Source of the DNA: Mesorhizobium sp. SOD10
Lineage (GTDB): Bacteria; Pseudomonadota; Alphaproteobacteria; Rhizobiales; Rhizobiaceae
Length of the DNA: 64,000 bases
Assembly: GCA_000824805.1 (NCBI GenBank)
Contig: CCNA01000006.1
Coordinates: 310,001-374,000 of the forward strand
Reading direction: 5' to 3'
Part shown: positions 9,941 through 20,315 of the stretch, piece after piece
Layout: every line of letters starts with the position of its first letter
Numbering within the stretch: position 1 is the first letter of the stretch
Made by a program: the position numbers and the translations under genes
The notes under the pieces: model-generated
Database searches by the model: none
Seen by the model: only the letters and a program-made list of their open reading frames with translations
Told to the model about the DNA's origin: nothing

Positions 9941-10914
9941 CAGGCGCTTTGCAGTTGGGCGGCAGGCGCCGAGAACCGGCGCCGCAGCGCGATCTTCAGC
10001 CGATAGCGCATGCAGCGCCAGACATCCGCGCCCGCCCGAGGCGCGGCTTCAGCCACGCTGAGGAATCTTGCCGCCGTGTCGAAATCGCCGCGCGCATAAT
10101 GGACGCGCGCGATCTTCAAAGCGACGAGCCCTTCCCGGGTCTTGAGCGACCGCTCCGCGACGCCGCAGGACCGGAGCCGGCGCAGCGCCAGGCGCCATTG
10201 GAGAAAGCCCGTGGCAGGCTTGATCGTGAAACGGTCGTCGGACCGCTCAGCCGACACGAAATAGATGAAGATCGGTCGTGTCAGGACCTCAAGCGAGCCT
10301 TTGGCCATCAGGCGCGCCCAAAACAGCGTGTCCTCGTCATAGGCAAGCCCAGTCGGGAACCTCGTGTCACCGACAACCCGCCGCGACACCAGCGCGCTGC
10401 CGACCGCGATCGATCGTATTCGCCCTTCGAGATAGGCGCAGGCATTGGCCGGTCCGCTTGCCGCATAGCCGCCTGGCAACTTGATCGACCGCTTCTCCCC
10501 ATCGACCTGTCGGCGGTAGGCGCCAACCACCATGTCGGCCTCCGATTGCGCCCTTGCCTTGGCCAGCAATGCGCGCAGCCCACCCTCCAGATGAAGATCG
10601 TCGGCATCGATCATATAGATCCAGGGAAAGCTGGCCTGTTCCAGCCCCAGATTCCTGGAACCGCCGGCGTCACGGCAGCTCGATTTGATGATGCGCAGCG
10701 GCAAGGCAAGCCGCAATGCAGCTTCCGTAGCGATCGCCGTGGTGGCGTCGGAAGACGAATCGTCGACCAGCAGCACCTCGCCGATGACTTCTTTTTCCGG
10801 CGCCAGCGAAGCGAGCGTCCGGGCGATCGTCCGAGCCGCATCATGTGCCGGAATGATGACGCTTACCGCTTTCAAATCTGTCCCCACGCCGCTAAGCGAT
10901 CCGAGAGCAACCAA
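9940..10914 (-). CDS. Glycosyltransferase family 2 protein
   Basis: A 324-residue GT2 enzyme. It has the classical start VSVIIPAHDAARTIARTLASL, EVLLVDDSSSD, and the DXD-type motif in WIYMIDADDLHL. AYDEDTLFWARLM follows at the expected ED position. The C-terminal third is helical and basic. A GTG codon 11 residues in (GVGTDLKAVSV) is an alternative start. It is the first of the three-gene glycosyltransferase operon and is preceded by only 65 bases after the transglutaminase gene, so read-through from that operon is possible. Confidence 0.85.
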   Translation of the reverse strand: MVALGSLSGVGTDLKAVSVIIPAHDAARTIARTLASLAPEKEVIGEVLLVDDSSSDATTAIATEAALRLALPLRIIKSSCRDAGGSRNLGLEQASFPWIYMIDADDLHLEGGLRALLAKARAQSEADMVVGAYRRQVDGEKRSIKLPGGYAASGPANACAYLEGRIRSIAVGSALVSRRVVGDTRFPTGLAYDEDTLFWARLMAKGSLEVLTRPIFIYFVSAERSDDRFTIKPATGFLQWRLALRRLRSCGVAERSLKTREGLVALKIARVHYARGDFDTAARFLSVAEAAPRAGADVWRCMRYRLKIALRRRFSAPAAQLQSA

Positions 10915-10979
10915 TCCCGTTATTCAAGATACCGGGTGCCCCTGCCCTTGAGAAGCGTCCGCGGGCGACCGGTCTGTTA

Positions 10980-11864
10980 TCACACCTTTTCGACAGCGAC
11001 CGGAATGACGTCGACCGCCTGTTCGCCGACCTGACCGCCCGTCGTCTTCAGCACGCCGACGATCGGCGCCACGTCGGAATAATCGCGTCCGTACCCGACC
11101 GTGATATGGTCGTTGCCCGCCCGCATGCCGTTGGTCGGATCGAACTCCTGCCAGCCGGCATCACGCCCGCACCAGGCCTTGACCCAGGCATGCATGGCAT
11201 CCGCGCCTTCGAGCCGGGGCTTGCCCTTGGGCGGAATCGTACGCAGGAAGCCGCTGACATAGCCGGCCGGGATGCCAAGCCCGCGCAGGCCGGCGATCAT
11301 GATATGCGAGAAATCCTGGCAGACGCCGCGCTTCAGCGCAAAGGCGTCGCTCGCCCGCGTCTGAACCGTGGTTGCCTTGCCGTCATAAGTGAAATCGCGA
11401 TGGATGCGATTGCAGAGCTCGACCGCCGTGCCCACGACAGAACCGGCAAGGCTCTCCCGCGCATAGGCGGTGATCGCCGCATCGATGCCGACATGATCGC
11501 TGGCGGCTAGGAAATGATGGGGCGCGGACGGCGACAATGACCGCACCAGATCGAGCTCAGCCCTCAGCCCGCTCATTTCGGGGGAGACATCGAGGCCCGG
11601 CTCGGGCCGCGAGACCGAAACGCGCGCGCTCATCCGGATGTCGAGGGCCTCATGCACCTCGCGAAAGGCGATCGAGGTGACGTTGTTGCCGAAAAAATCG
11701 GAGAAATCGGCACGCTCGGCCGGCGTCGGCTGAAAGGACAGCGAGGCCGCGATGACGCGCTGCACCCCGGCGATCGTCTGCGGCATGACGCGCACCTGAT
11801 GCCGTCCGCCGCCGGCGGCGGCGGCATAGTCGTAGTGCAGATGGAGTTTGATGTCGTAGAGCAT
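10980..11864 (-). CDS. Transglutaminase-like cysteine protein
   Basis: A 294-residue protein with a bacterial transglutaminase-like N-terminal domain (residues 1-80) followed by a transglutaminase core. The catalytic triad is visible as Cys182 (RGVCQDFSH), His225 (AMHAWV) and Asp242 (FDPTNG). Such proteins may hydrolyse or transfer peptide and amide bonds. It has no signal peptide. Its ATG abuts the last base of the upstream ATP-grasp/alpha-E gene, and it is third in an operon with the DUF2126 amidoligase. This combination is predicted from comparative genomics to make or attach a peptide or amide product. The chemistry is not established. Confidence 0.9.
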   Translation of the reverse strand: MLYDIKLHLHYDYAAAAGGGRHQVRVMPQTIAGVQRVIAASLSFQPTPAERADFSDFFGNNVTSIAFREVHEALDIRMSARVSVSRPEPGLDVSPEMSGLRAELDLVRSLSPSAPHHFLAASDHVGIDAAITAYARESLAGSVVGTAVELCNRIHRDFTYDGKATTVQTRASDAFALKRGVCQDFSHIMIAGLRGLGIPAGYVSGFLRTIPPKGKPRLEGADAMHAWVKAWCGRDAGWQEFDPTNGMRAGNDHITVGYGRDYSDVAPIVGVLKTTGGQVGEQAVDVIPVAVEKV

Positions 11865-14273
11865 CTAACCGAAATAGGCTCGGGCAAGGCTGTTGTAGAG
11901 ATCGCCGATCTGGCCGGCGAGGTCATCGAGCAGTTTGGCGCTCATGTCCGACGGCTCCATGACCGCGATTGCCGTGTTGAGCTGCAGGATTTCCTTGGCG
12001 GCGGGCGACATATGCCCCTCGCCGATCGAAGGCAGCATGCCGATCTCCGCCTTCAGCCGCTCGAGCTGGAACAGGATAGAGCGCGGATTGAGCGGGTCGA
12101 GCGCCAGCAGGTCGATCACCGTGCGCCGCCCAGCCTGCACCGGATATTGCCGGCGATGGGTCATGACGCTGTCGCCGATCTCCAGCATCATGTCGAGCGC
12201 GCCTTCCGGCGCCCCGTTCCTGGTCAGCCGGCTGAGCGTACGGGCGATCTGGATGCCGCGTTCCAGCCTGCGGCCGATTTCCAGGAAGCGCCAGCCGGTG
12301 AAGCGATACATGTTCTCGTGCAGCAGGCCGGAAAAGCCGGCGAGCTTGCGCAGCATCACCGTCATCGCCCGTGTCGCGTCGTCTCCGGGCGCGACCGTCT
12401 CGGCGAATTTGTGGATGGTCTTCGACAGATCCTTCAGCGCCAGCCAGCCATCGGGAGAGAAGCGGTCGCGAATTTGCCCCGCGCTGTAGACCGCGCTGTC
12501 CAAAGTGCCGATCAGCCCCTGTGGTATCGCCGTTTCCACCTCGATGCCGAACGGCTCCAGATAGTCCCTGATATCGGCAAGCAGCGGCATATCCGGATCG
12601 GACGTCTCGGCAAGCCGCACGTGATAGGCGCGCAACACGCGCACCGTGTCTTCCGAACGCTCGATATAGCGCCCGAGCCAGGTCAGGTTCTCCGCCGCGC
12701 GGCTGGGCAGGCTGCCCGGCATGGTGCGGTTGAAGCCATCATTCTCCTGCGGCAGCAATGTCTCGCGCTCGACCGGCCTGTCGCTGACCACCCAGACATC
12801 CGCCGCCTGGCCGCCGCGCTGCATCGCGATCGCCGTCGGGTCGAGCGAAAAGCCGACGCGTGCGAAGCCACCGGGCATCACCGTCCAGCCTTCCGGCGTG
12901 CGCGCCAGATAGACGCGCAGGCTGGCGGGCCGAGGCTCCAGCACGCCGCCGACGAACACCGGCGTGGTCGACAGCGTCACCGCTTCCTGGCCGACGAAAC
13001 CGGCGCCGTCCGCCTCGATGCGCGCGACGAGTTCGGCCCGCTCTCCGGCCGAAAGGGAAGATCCGAGCCGTGTCGCGCCATCGTCCTCAAAGGCGAGCCG
13101 GGTCGACAGCGCCGGGCCGACGACCATGCGGTCGATATTGGCCAGCACATGGGCGCGCTCGGCCTCCTGCCCGCACCACCAGGTGGCGATGCTCGGCAGC
13201 TTGAGATCGTCGCCTTGCAGTTCTCGCGCGATCCTGGGCAGGAACGACAGCAAGGCCCGCGTCTCCATCAGGCCTGAGCCAAGCGCATTGACCGCCGAAA
13301 CCGTGCCGCGCCGGATCGCCTCGACCAGGCCCGGCGTGCCGATCTGCGAGTCCGGCCTGAGTTCCAGCGGATCGGCAAAGGCGGCATCGAGCCGTCGCCA
13401 CAAGACGCCGATCGGCAGCAGGCCCGAGACGGTGCGCACCATCAGCCTGCCGCCGGAAACGGTCAGATCCTCGCCCTCGAGCAGCATGATGCCGAGATAG
13501 CGGGCGATATAGGCGTGCTCGTAATAGGTTTCGTTGAGCGGTCCGGGCGTCAGGATGGCGACACGTCCTCCCGACTCCTTGGCCATCCCGTTCAGCGCGT
13601 CGCGGAAACGGCGGAAGAAGCCGGCGAGCCGATGCACATGCATCTCGCCATAGACGTCCGACAGCGCGCGCGTGGTGGCGACGCGGTTCTCCAGCGCGAA
13701 GCCCGCGCCCGACGGCGCCTGCGCGCGATCGCCCAGCACCCACCAGCGCCCGTCCGGGCCACGGCCGAGCTCGAAGGCGACCATGTGCAGGAAATGCCCG
13801 CTGGCCGGGCGGACGCCGGCGACGGGGCGCAGATATTCGGGGCTCGCCGCGATCAGCCCGGCCGGCAGGATGCCCTTTTCGATCAGCCGGTTCGGCCCAT
13901 AGATGTCGGCCAGGATCGCCTCGAACAGGTCGGCGCGCTGGGTAAGGCCCGCGCTGATCTCGGCCCATTCCTTCTCGTCGATCAGCAGCGGGACATGCGC
14001 GAGCGGCCATTCGCGCTCATTGGCGCCGGCCTGTTCGTAGACGCGGTAATAGACGCCGGCGTCGCGCAGATACTGGTCGGCGCGGGCAAAGCGCTGTCCA
14101 AGCCGATCCGCCCCCAGATCGTCGAGCGCGTCGATAAAGAAGCGCCAGGCCGGACGCGGGCTGCCCGACGCGTCGACCATCTCGTCGGCAACGCCTTCGA
14201 TCGGCCGATAGCGCTCCAGCAGGCTCTGCGTCCGCAGCCTGCCGCCCGCCCTTCTCTGATTCCCCTTGGCCAT
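11865..14273 (-). CDS. Circularly permuted ATP-grasp/alpha-E domain fusion protein
   Basis: An 802-residue protein. Residues about 1-470 form a circularly permuted ATP-grasp ligase (DUF404/DUF407 type), with ILADIYGPNRLIEKG, TPGPLNETYYEHAYIARYLG and LPRIARELQGDDLKLPSIATWWCG. Residues about 490-802 form an alpha-E (DUF403) helical domain, with LPSRAAENLTWLGRYIER and NPRSILFQLERLK. In many genomes these two domains are separate neighbouring genes; here they are fused. ATP-grasp enzymes couple ATP hydrolysis to carboxylate-amine ligation. The gene lies 6 bases after DUF2126 and directly before the transglutaminase, so the three proteins probably work together in the cytoplasm. The product is unknown. 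Confidence 0.9.
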   Translation of the reverse strand: MAKGNQRRAGGRLRTQSLLERYRPIEGVADEMVDASGSPRPAWRFFIDALDDLGADRLGQRFARADQYLRDAGVYYRVYEQAGANEREWPLAHVPLLIDEKEWAEISAGLTQRADLFEAILADIYGPNRLIEKGILPAGLIAASPEYLRPVAGVRPASGHFLHMVAFELGRGPDGRWWVLGDRAQAPSGAGFALENRVATTRALSDVYGEMHVHRLAGFFRRFRDALNGMAKESGGRVAILTPGPLNETYYEHAYIARYLGIMLLEGEDLTVSGGRLMVRTVSGLLPIGVLWRRLDAAFADPLELRPDSQIGTPGLVEAIRRGTVSAVNALGSGLMETRALLSFLPRIARELQGDDLKLPSIATWWCGQEAERAHVLANIDRMVVGPALSTRLAFEDDGATRLGSSLSAGERAELVARIEADGAGFVGQEAVTLSTTPVFVGGVLEPRPASLRVYLARTPEGWTVMPGGFARVGFSLDPTAIAMQRGGQAADVWVVSDRPVERETLLPQENDGFNRTMPGSLPSRAAENLTWLGRYIERSEDTVRVLRAYHVRLAETSDPDMPLLADIRDYLEPFGIEVETAIPQGLIGTLDSAVYSAGQIRDRFSPDGWLALKDLSKTIHKFAETVAPGDDATRAMTVMLRKLAGFSGLLHENMYRFTGWRFLEIGRRLERGIQIARTLSRLTRNGAPEGALDMMLEIGDSVMTHRRQYPVQAGRRTVIDLLALDPLNPRSILFQLERLKAEIGMLPSIGEGHMSPAAKEILQLNTAIAVMEPSDMSAKLLDDLAGQIGDLYNSLARAYFG

Positions 14274-14279
14274 TGTCGA

Positions 14280-17200
14280 TCAGAATCTCGCCGGCCGCCT
14301 GAGGTCAAGGGTCATGGGAAACTCTTCAGAAGCTTCTTCGTCGCGCAGCACATAGCCGCCCGGCGTATGGCCGCGCGGTTCGAACCGGGCAAGGCGCCGT
14401 GCCTCGGCCTCGTTGCCGTTGACCGGGAAGGTGTCGTAATTGCGCCCGCCCGGATGCGCGACATGGTAGACGCAGCCGCCGACCGAGCGGCCCGACCAGC
14501 GGTCATAGATGTCGAAGACCAGCGGCGTGTTGACCGGCAGCGCCGGATGCAGGCCCGACGGCGGCTGCCAGGCCTTGAAACGCACGCCGGCCACCGCGAC
14601 CTCGCGATTGTCTGTGACCTTCATCGGCACGATGCGGCCGTTGCAGACGATGGCGTGACGCTCCGGATTGAGCCCTTCGGTCCGCACCTGCAGCCGCTCG
14701 ACCGAGGAGTCCACAAACCGGACCGTGCCGCCGATGGCGCCCTGCTCGCCCATCACATGCCAGGGCTCCAGCGCCTGCCTCAATTCCAGCTTGACGCCGG
14801 CATGTTGCACCTCGCCGCAGAATGGAAAGCGGAACTCGAGCTGGGCCGCGAACCATTCGGGGCGGAAGTCAAAACCGTTGAGCTTCAGATCCTCCAGCAC
14901 GTCGAGGAAATCCGCCCAGACATAATGCGGCAGCATGAAACGGTCGTGCAGCGAGGTGCCCCAGCGCACGAAACGGCCCTCGAGCGGGTTCTTCCAGGCA
15001 CGCGCAATGATCGCGCGGACCAGCAATTGCTGCGCAAGCGACATGCGCGCATTGGGCGGCATCTCGAAACCGCGGAACTCGACCAGGCCAAGCCGCCCGG
15101 TCGGACCGTCGGGCGAGAACAATTTGTCGATGCAGATTTCGCAACGATGCGTGTTGCCGGTCACGTCGGTCAACAGATTGCGGAACAGCCGGTCGACCAG
15201 CCAGGGCAAGGGCGCCTCGCCCTTGTCCGGATGCGGCACCTGCGCCAGCGCGATCTCCAGCTCGTAGAGCGAATCGTGCCTCGCCTCGTCGATGCGCGGC
15301 GCCTGGCTGGTCGGGCCGATGAACAACCCTGAGAACAGATAGGACAGCGACGGATGCCGCTGCCACTGCAGCACCAGGCTTTTCAGCAGGTCGGGCCGGC
15401 GCAGGAACGGGCTGTCATTCGGCGTCGCGCCCCCTACCACGACATGGTTGCCGCCGCCGGTGCCGGTGTGGCGGCCGTCGATCATGAACTTGTCGGTGCC
15501 GAGCCGCGACTGCCGCGCCTCCTCATAGATCGCGCTGGTCGTCGCGACGCATTCCCGCCAGTTCGCGGCCGGGTGGATGTTCACCTCGATGACACCGGGA
15601 TCGGGCGCGACGCGGATGACGTTGAGGCGTGGATCGTGCGGCGGAGCATAGCCCTCGATATGCACCGGCAGGCCGATGGCCTTCGCCGCGTTCTCGGCTG
15701 CCGCCACCAGTTCGAGATAATCCTCCAGCGCCTCGACCGGCGGCATGAACACGCAGAGCCGCCCGTCGCGCGGCTCGACGCTGAGCGCGGTGCGCACCGC
15801 GCCGCCGATCTCGGTCAGTTGCTGCTCGACCCGGTCCTGCCGGGCCGTGGCGGCGGTGAAGGACGCCTCGGCCTGTTGCCGCGCGATTTCGTCGGCGCCG
15901 CCGGCCTGCGCTTCCCGCAGGATGGCATCGCGCGCCGGCAGCGTGCCGCGCGGCACGGAGGGATCGACCGGCACGATATAGGGGAATTGCGCCGGCGGCA
16001 CGTAAGGCAGCGCGCCGAGCGGCAGGCGATAGCCGACCGGTGAATCGCCCGGCACCAGGAACAGCCGGCCCCGCCGCGTCTTCCATTTCTCCGAGCGCCA
16101 GCGATTGCCCGCGGCGGCCTGGCTGTTCCAGCGCTGCACCGGCAGCACATAGCCGGACGGCTTGGTCAGGCCACGCTCGAAGACGCGGGCCATGCGGCTG
16201 CGCTCTTCCGGGTCCTCCAGCTTCGAGTTGGTGGGATCGACATTGTCGGGCAGCTTGCTTTCCTTGAGCAGCCATTCGCCCGGATCCTCATAGGCCTCGC
16301 TGACCATCGCCTTGTCGATGCCGAGCTCGCCGGCGATCGCCTTGAGCAGGCTTTCGGCCTGCTCCGGTCCCACGGCGGCACCACCCTTTTCCCGCGCGAT
16401 CAGCGACGGATCGCGCCAGACCGGCTCGTCATCGGTGCGCCAGTAGAGCGAGAAGGTCCAGCGCGGCAGGCTTTCGCCCGGATACCATTTGCCCTGACCG
16501 TAATGCAGGAAACCGCCTGGCGCGAAGCGCTCGCGCAGCCGGCGGATGAGCTGGTCGGCCTTGTCGCGCTTGGTCGGACCGACGGCGGCCGTGTTCCATT
16601 CGGTGGATTCGAAATCGTCGATCGACACGAAGGTCGGCTCACCGCCCATGGTGAGCCGCACGTCCCCGTCTCTTAGCGCCGCGTCGACTTTTTCGCCCAG
16701 TCGATCAAGCTCCTCCCAGCTTTCATCGGAGAACGGCTTGGTGATGCGCGGATGTTCGGCGATGCGCTCGACCCGCATGTCGAAGCCGAAATCGACATTG
16801 GCGAAGCTCGCCATGCCGGAGATGGGAGCCGCATTGCGGAAATGCGGCGTCGCAGCCAGCGGCACATGGCTTTCGCCGGTGAGCAGGCCGGAAGTCGGGT
16901 CGAAGCCGATCCAGCCGGCACCGGGAATATAGACCTCGCACCAGGCATGCAGGTCGGTGAAATCGACCGAGGTCCCGGGCGGTCCGTCGAGCGAGACGAG
17001 GTCCGGCTTGAGCTGGATGAGATAGCCGGAGACGAAACGCGCGGCGATGCCGAGGTTGCGCAGGATCTGGACCAGGAGCCAGCTTGAATCCCGGCACGAG
17101 CCCTTGCCGACGGCAAGCGTCTCTTCCGGCGAATAGACACCGGTCTCCATGCGCACGATATAGGCGATCTCGCGCTGCAGCCTTGCATTGAGGCCTACGA

Positions 17201-17633
17201 GGAAGCTGACGGTGTTGGCCGGGCTGCGGTCTATGCTTTCGAGGAATTTGGACAGGAGCGGTCCTGCCGGTTCCGGTTTCCGGTAGATGGCGAGATCTTC
17301 CCTGACCTCCTCAGGGTAATCGAACGGGAAGTTTTCCGCGCTCTCCTCGACGAAGAAGTCGAACGGATTGTAGACCGTCATGTCGGCAACGAGGTCGACC
17401 TCGATCTTCAGTTCCGTCACCGGCTCCGGAAAGACGAAGCGGGCGAGGAAGTTGCCGTATGGGTCCTGCTGCAGGTTGACGAAGTGGTTCTTCGGCTCGA
17501 CCTTCAGCGAGTGGCTGAGCACCTTGGTGCGCGAATGCGGCGCCGGCTGCAGCCTGATCACCTGGGGACCGAGCGCCACCGGCCGGTCATATTTGTAATG
17601 GGTCAGGTGATGGACGGCCGCCAGAATTGCCAT
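14280..17633 (-). CDS. Transglutaminase fused to DUF2126 putative amidoligase
   Basis: A 1117-residue protein. Residues about 1-280 are a transglutaminase domain with triad Cys180 ([10 protein letters not shown]), His229 (LHAWCEVY) and Asp245 (GFDPTSGLL). The remaining 800 residues match the DUF2126 putative amidoligase family: [48 protein letters not shown] and [15 protein letters not shown]. It has no signal sequence. It is first in the operon with the ATP-grasp/alpha-E fusion and the second transglutaminase. A CCGGGG ribosome site precedes the ATG. Amidoligase activity is a prediction for the family, not a demonstrated function. Confidence 0.9.
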   Translation of the reverse strand: MAILAAVHHLTHYKYDRPVALGPQVIRLQPAPHSRTKVLSHSLKVEPKNHFVNLQQDPYGNFLARFVFPEPVTELKIEVDLVADMTVYNPFDFFVEESAENFPFDYPEEVREDLAIYRKPEPAGPLLSKFLESIDRSPANTVSFLVGLNARLQREIAYIVRMETGVYSPEETLAVGKGSCRDSSWLLVQILRNLGIAARFVSGYLIQLKPDLVSLDGPPGTSVDFTDLHAWCEVYIPGAGWIGFDPTSGLLTGESHVPLAATPHFRNAAPISGMASFANVDFGFDMRVERIAEHPRITKPFSDESWEELDRLGEKVDAALRDGDVRLTMGGEPTFVSIDDFESTEWNTAAVGPTKRDKADQLIRRLRERFAPGGFLHYGQGKWYPGESLPRWTFSLYWRTDDEPVWRDPSLIAREKGGAAVGPEQAESLLKAIAGELGIDKAMVSEAYEDPGEWLLKESKLPDNVDPTNSKLEDPEERSRMARVFERGLTKPSGYVLPVQRWNSQAAAGNRWRSEKWKTRRGRLFLVPGDSPVGYRLPLGALPYVPPAQFPYIVPVDPSVPRGTLPARDAILREAQAGGADEIARQQAEASFTAATARQDRVEQQLTEIGGAVRTALSVEPRDGRLCVFMPPVEALEDYLELVAAAENAAKAIGLPVHIEGYAPPHDPRLNVIRVAPDPGVIEVNIHPAANWRECVATTSAIYEEARQSRLGTDKFMIDGRHTGTGGGNHVVVGGATPNDSPFLRRPDLLKSLVLQWQRHPSLSYLFSGLFIGPTSQAPRIDEARHDSLYELEIALAQVPHPDKGEAPLPWLVDRLFRNLLTDVTGNTHRCEICIDKLFSPDGPTGRLGLVEFRGFEMPPNARMSLAQQLLVRAIIARAWKNPLEGRFVRWGTSLHDRFMLPHYVWADFLDVLEDLKLNGFDFRPEWFAAQLEFRFPFCGEVQHAGVKLELRQALEPWHVMGEQGAIGGTVRFVDSSVERLQVRTEGLNPERHAIVCNGRIVPMKVTDNREVAVAGVRFKAWQPPSGLHPALPVNTPLVFDIYDRWSGRSVGGCVYHVAHPGGRNYDTFPVNGNEAEARRLARFEPRGHTPGGYVLRDEEASEEFPMTLDLRRPARF

Positions 17634-17713
17634 GGTGCCCCGGAGAATGGCGTTTTATCGCCAGACCCTGACATAAGTCCTGGCCATTCTCCAAGCAGAG
17701 ATGTTGCGCTGCA

Positions 17714-17774
17714 CTTAATTTAAGCAGCTACCGGATGTTCGGACATCGCTTGTCCCTATCCCCCGTAAGGGACA
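17714..17774. promoter_or_regulatory. Cluster of three short palindromes before the transglutaminase operon
   Basis: Within 61 bases lie CTTAA-T-TTAAG (17714-17724), GATGT-N4-ACATC (17734-17747) and TGTCCCT-N10-AGGGACA (17751-17774). The last begins 14 bases after the stop of the upstream unknown gene and could terminate it. The first two lie 80-115 bases upstream of the DUF2126 start, where an operator would be expected. The region is more A+T-rich than its surroundings. Functions are inferred from position only. Confidence 0.4.
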
Positions 17775-17787
17775 CGCCACTTTGCGC

Positions 17788-18930
17788 CTAAATGATCAAT
17801 ACATCGACGAACCTGCCGAATCCGCGCATTTTCTCAAGATTTACCGCAAGCCATGCGTTCTTAAGATGGTCGGCTGCGCGATCACCAATCTCAGGCGTCA
17901 GGCCTGGCGGGAGTTTGGGAAAAGTTGCGAAGCGGGTGCTGCATGGGTGGAAAAGAAGACAGTACTCAAGAACCTGCGGCGTCCCGTCAGGGCGCGATGG
18001 CATTGCCTCCAGGGTGACAGGGGTCAATTCCTCAAGCCGCACAGGAAACGACAGCCCGGCAATCCCGACGTCCATTTCATAGATATGGGGGGCTTCACGG
18101 TTCACAACCGGAATCCGAATCAGGACATCCGGTTCGTCCTCCACAGTAACGGTGTGAGACCAGTTGCCGAGCTTGTTGGCTTCGACCTTGTAGCGAGAGA
18201 GAGGCCTGTTCGCGGCCCTTTCGGGCGTGAAGGTTTTGACGAAATCGAGGATCGCGTCCTGTATCACCAAGAGTTCGGGCATCGGATTTCGCCAGTTCCA
18301 GTGCAGTTCGCCAACAATGACGGGAACGGTCAATCCCTGCCAGTATTCTGCATTGACCTGCACTTCCCTCACGCTGCGCCCTACTAGATCCTGCAACGGT
18401 TTCTCGATCAGCGCTCGAATGTCTTCGATATCCGATTCCGATAGTCCTTCAATCTTGGTCCGAAACGGGTCGGTGTAGTTGATCCGCTCGACAGTGATAT
18501 GAGAGCAATACGCTGCAGGGGCTTTGCTGTGGAGGGGTCGCGCGGAGCTTGGAAATAATGCGAACTCGTCGAGCCAGCGAGCAATCGAAGTCCGCCAGCT
18601 AGATGCGGCAGGGACCTCGCTATGGGAGAGAGACGGGCTTGGATGCTCAATTTTCTCAAGCCAACGGGTAATGGCAATGCGAACACTGCCGAGGTCATCG
18701 AAAACCAGATTGGCGTCCCAGACATACATTGTCCGGACAAGCCCGCGATTCAGGCAGAGTGCCCAATTGTGTCCGGAATATATCGAAAATCTGCACCCTG
18801 CAGGGTATGAAACCCAAGTGCCGCCGTTGAAGCTGAATTGACCCGGATATCCGTCCTTCTGCACCAGACGCTTGCCGCGAAAACGTTTGAGGCCCTCACG
18901 GACGCAGTCGGCGCTGCTCTGACTTGTCAT
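17788..18930 (-). CDS. Protein of unknown function with atypical base composition
   Basis: I do not recognise this 380-residue protein. It is soluble, with no signal peptide or membrane segment, rich in Trp and aromatic residues, and contains HWNWRNPMPELLVI and a basic N-terminus (LKRFRGKRLVQ). An in-frame TTG at 18972 would add 14 residues, but the ATG at 18930 is preferred because a GGGAGAG ribosome site ends 5 bases before it. Codon choice is visibly less G+C-biased than in all neighbours, with many TTT, AAT and GAA codons. This suggests recent acquisition. It may resemble the TIGR04255 group of orphan proteins, but I could not confirm that. Confidence 0.7.
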   Translation of the reverse strand: MTSQSSADCVREGLKRFRGKRLVQKDGYPGQFSFNGGTWVSYPAGCRFSIYSGHNWALCLNRGLVRTMYVWDANLVFDDLGSVRIAITRWLEKIEHPSPSLSHSEVPAASSWRTSIARWLDEFALFPSSARPLHSKAPAAYCSHITVERINYTDPFRTKIEGLSESDIEDIRALIEKPLQDLVGRSVREVQVNAEYWQGLTVPVIVGELHWNWRNPMPELLVIQDAILDFVKTFTPERAANRPLSRYKVEANKLGNWSHTVTVEDEPDVLIRIPVVNREAPHIYEMDVGIAGLSFPVRLEELTPVTLEAMPSRPDGTPQVLEYCLLFHPCSTRFATFPKLPPGLTPEIGDRAADHLKNAWLAVNLEKMRGFGRFVDVLII

Positions 18931-19021
18931 TGCGCTCTCCCAAGGAACTGAAGAGCAACACTGATTATCCAAATCCTGTACTGTTTATTTAACAACACAG
19001 CCCCAATGGGGGCCATCTGTA

Positions 19022-20212
19022 TCAGAAAAACGCCTGAATCCCCGTCTGCGCCCGTCCGAGGATCAGCGCATGAACGTCATGCGTGCCCTCATAGGTGTTG
19101 ACCGTCTCCAGGTTCTGCGCGTGGCGCATCACGTGGTAGCCGATCTGGATGCCGTTGCCGCCATGCATGTCGCGGGCTTGGCGGGCGATGTCGAGCGCCT
19201 TGCCGCAATTGTTGCGCTTGACGATCGAGATCATCTCCGGCGCCATCTTGCCTTCGTCCATCAGCCGGCCGACGCGCAACGAACCCTGCAGTCCGAGAGC
19301 GATCTCGGTCTGCATGTCGGCAAGCTTCTTCTGGAAGAGCTGCGTGCCGGCGAGCGGCTTGCCGAACTGTTTTCTGTCGAGGCCGTATTGCCGCGCCCGG
19401 TGCCAGCAATCTTCCGCCGCGCCCATCGCGCCCCAGGAAATGCCGTAACGCGCCCGGTTGAGGCAGCCGAACGGACCTTTCAGGCCCGAGACATTGGGCA
19501 GCAGCGCCTCTTCGCCGACCTCGACGCCTTCCATCACCACTTCGCCGGTGATCGAAGCGCGGAGGCTGAGCTTGCCGCCGATCTTCGGCGCCGAAAGCCC
19601 CTTCATGCCCTTTTCCAGAATGAAACCACGGATCTGGTTGTCATGCGCTGTCGACTTCGCCCAGACGACGAAGACATCGGCGATCGGCGCATTCGAGATC
19701 CACATCTTGGAACCGGAGAGCTTATAGCCGTTCGCGGTCTTCTCGGCGCGCGTCTTCATGCCGCCCGGATCGGAGCCGGCATCCGGCTCGGTGAGGCCGA
19801 AGCAGCCGATCCATTCGCCGGAGGCGAGCTTCGGCAGATATTTTTTGCGCTGCTCTTCCGAGCCATAGGCATGGATCGGATACATGACCAGCGACGACTG
19901 CACGCTCATCATTGAGCGGTAGCCGGAATCGATGCGCTCGACCTCACGCGCCACCAGCCCGTAGGTGACATATCCGGCGCCAAGCCCGCCATATTCTTCC
20001 GAAATGGTGATGCCGAGCAGGCCCGCCTCGCCCATCTCGCGAAAGATCGACGGATCGGTCTTCTCGTCGGCATAGGCTTCCTCGATGCGCGGCGCCAGCT
20101 TGTCGGCCGCGAACGCCGCCGCCCCGTCGCGCACCATGCGCTCGTCCTCGGAAAGCTGGTCCTCGATCAGGAAAGGATCGTTCCACACGAAGGCACTCTT
20201 CTCAGCGGCCAT
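19022..20212 (-). CDS. gcdH: Glutaryl-CoA dehydrogenase
   Basis: A 396-residue flavin-dependent acyl-CoA dehydrogenase, the normal length of GcdH. It converts glutaryl-CoA to crotonyl-CoA in lysine, tryptophan and glutarate breakdown. Diagnostic stretches are [52 protein letters not shown] and the catalytic base Glu375 in [16 protein letters not shown] prefer the ATG at 20212, which follows GGGAGAG by 6 bases; an open frame continues to 20296 without family similarity. It is divergent from a GcvA-type LysR gene 103 bases away, the usual regulator arrangement for this gene. Confidence 0.93.
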   Translation of the reverse strand: MAAEKSAFVWNDPFLIEDQLSEDERMVRDGAAAFAADKLAPRIEEAYADEKTDPSIFREMGEAGLLGITISEEYGGLGAGYVTYGLVAREVERIDSGYRSMMSVQSSLVMYPIHAYGSEEQRKKYLPKLASGEWIGCFGLTEPDAGSDPGGMKTRAEKTANGYKLSGSKMWISNAPIADVFVVWAKSTAHDNQIRGFILEKGMKGLSAPKIGGKLSLRASITGEVVMEGVEVGEEALLPNVSGLKGPFGCLNRARYGISWGAMGAAEDCWHRARQYGLDRKQFGKPLAGTQLFQKKLADMQTEIALGLQGSLRVGRLMDEGKMAPEMISIVKRNNCGKALDIARQARDMHGGNGIQIGYHVMRHAQNLETVNTYEGTHDVHALILGRAQTGIQAFF

Positions 20213-20315
20213 GGCCCGCTCTCCCGGCATATTTAAGGTGACCGGCTTATCGGCGTCCGCAGGGGAAAAATCAAACGAAATTGCATCACGGATCAATGAG
20301 CGTTAGTAATGGATC

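Noticed and set aside
11652-15332. Long plus-strand open frames of 541 and 605 codons
   Set aside because: They lie opposite the ATP-grasp and DUF2126 genes, are rich in Arg, His and Asp, and have no recognisable domains; typical antisense frames of high-G+C DNA.
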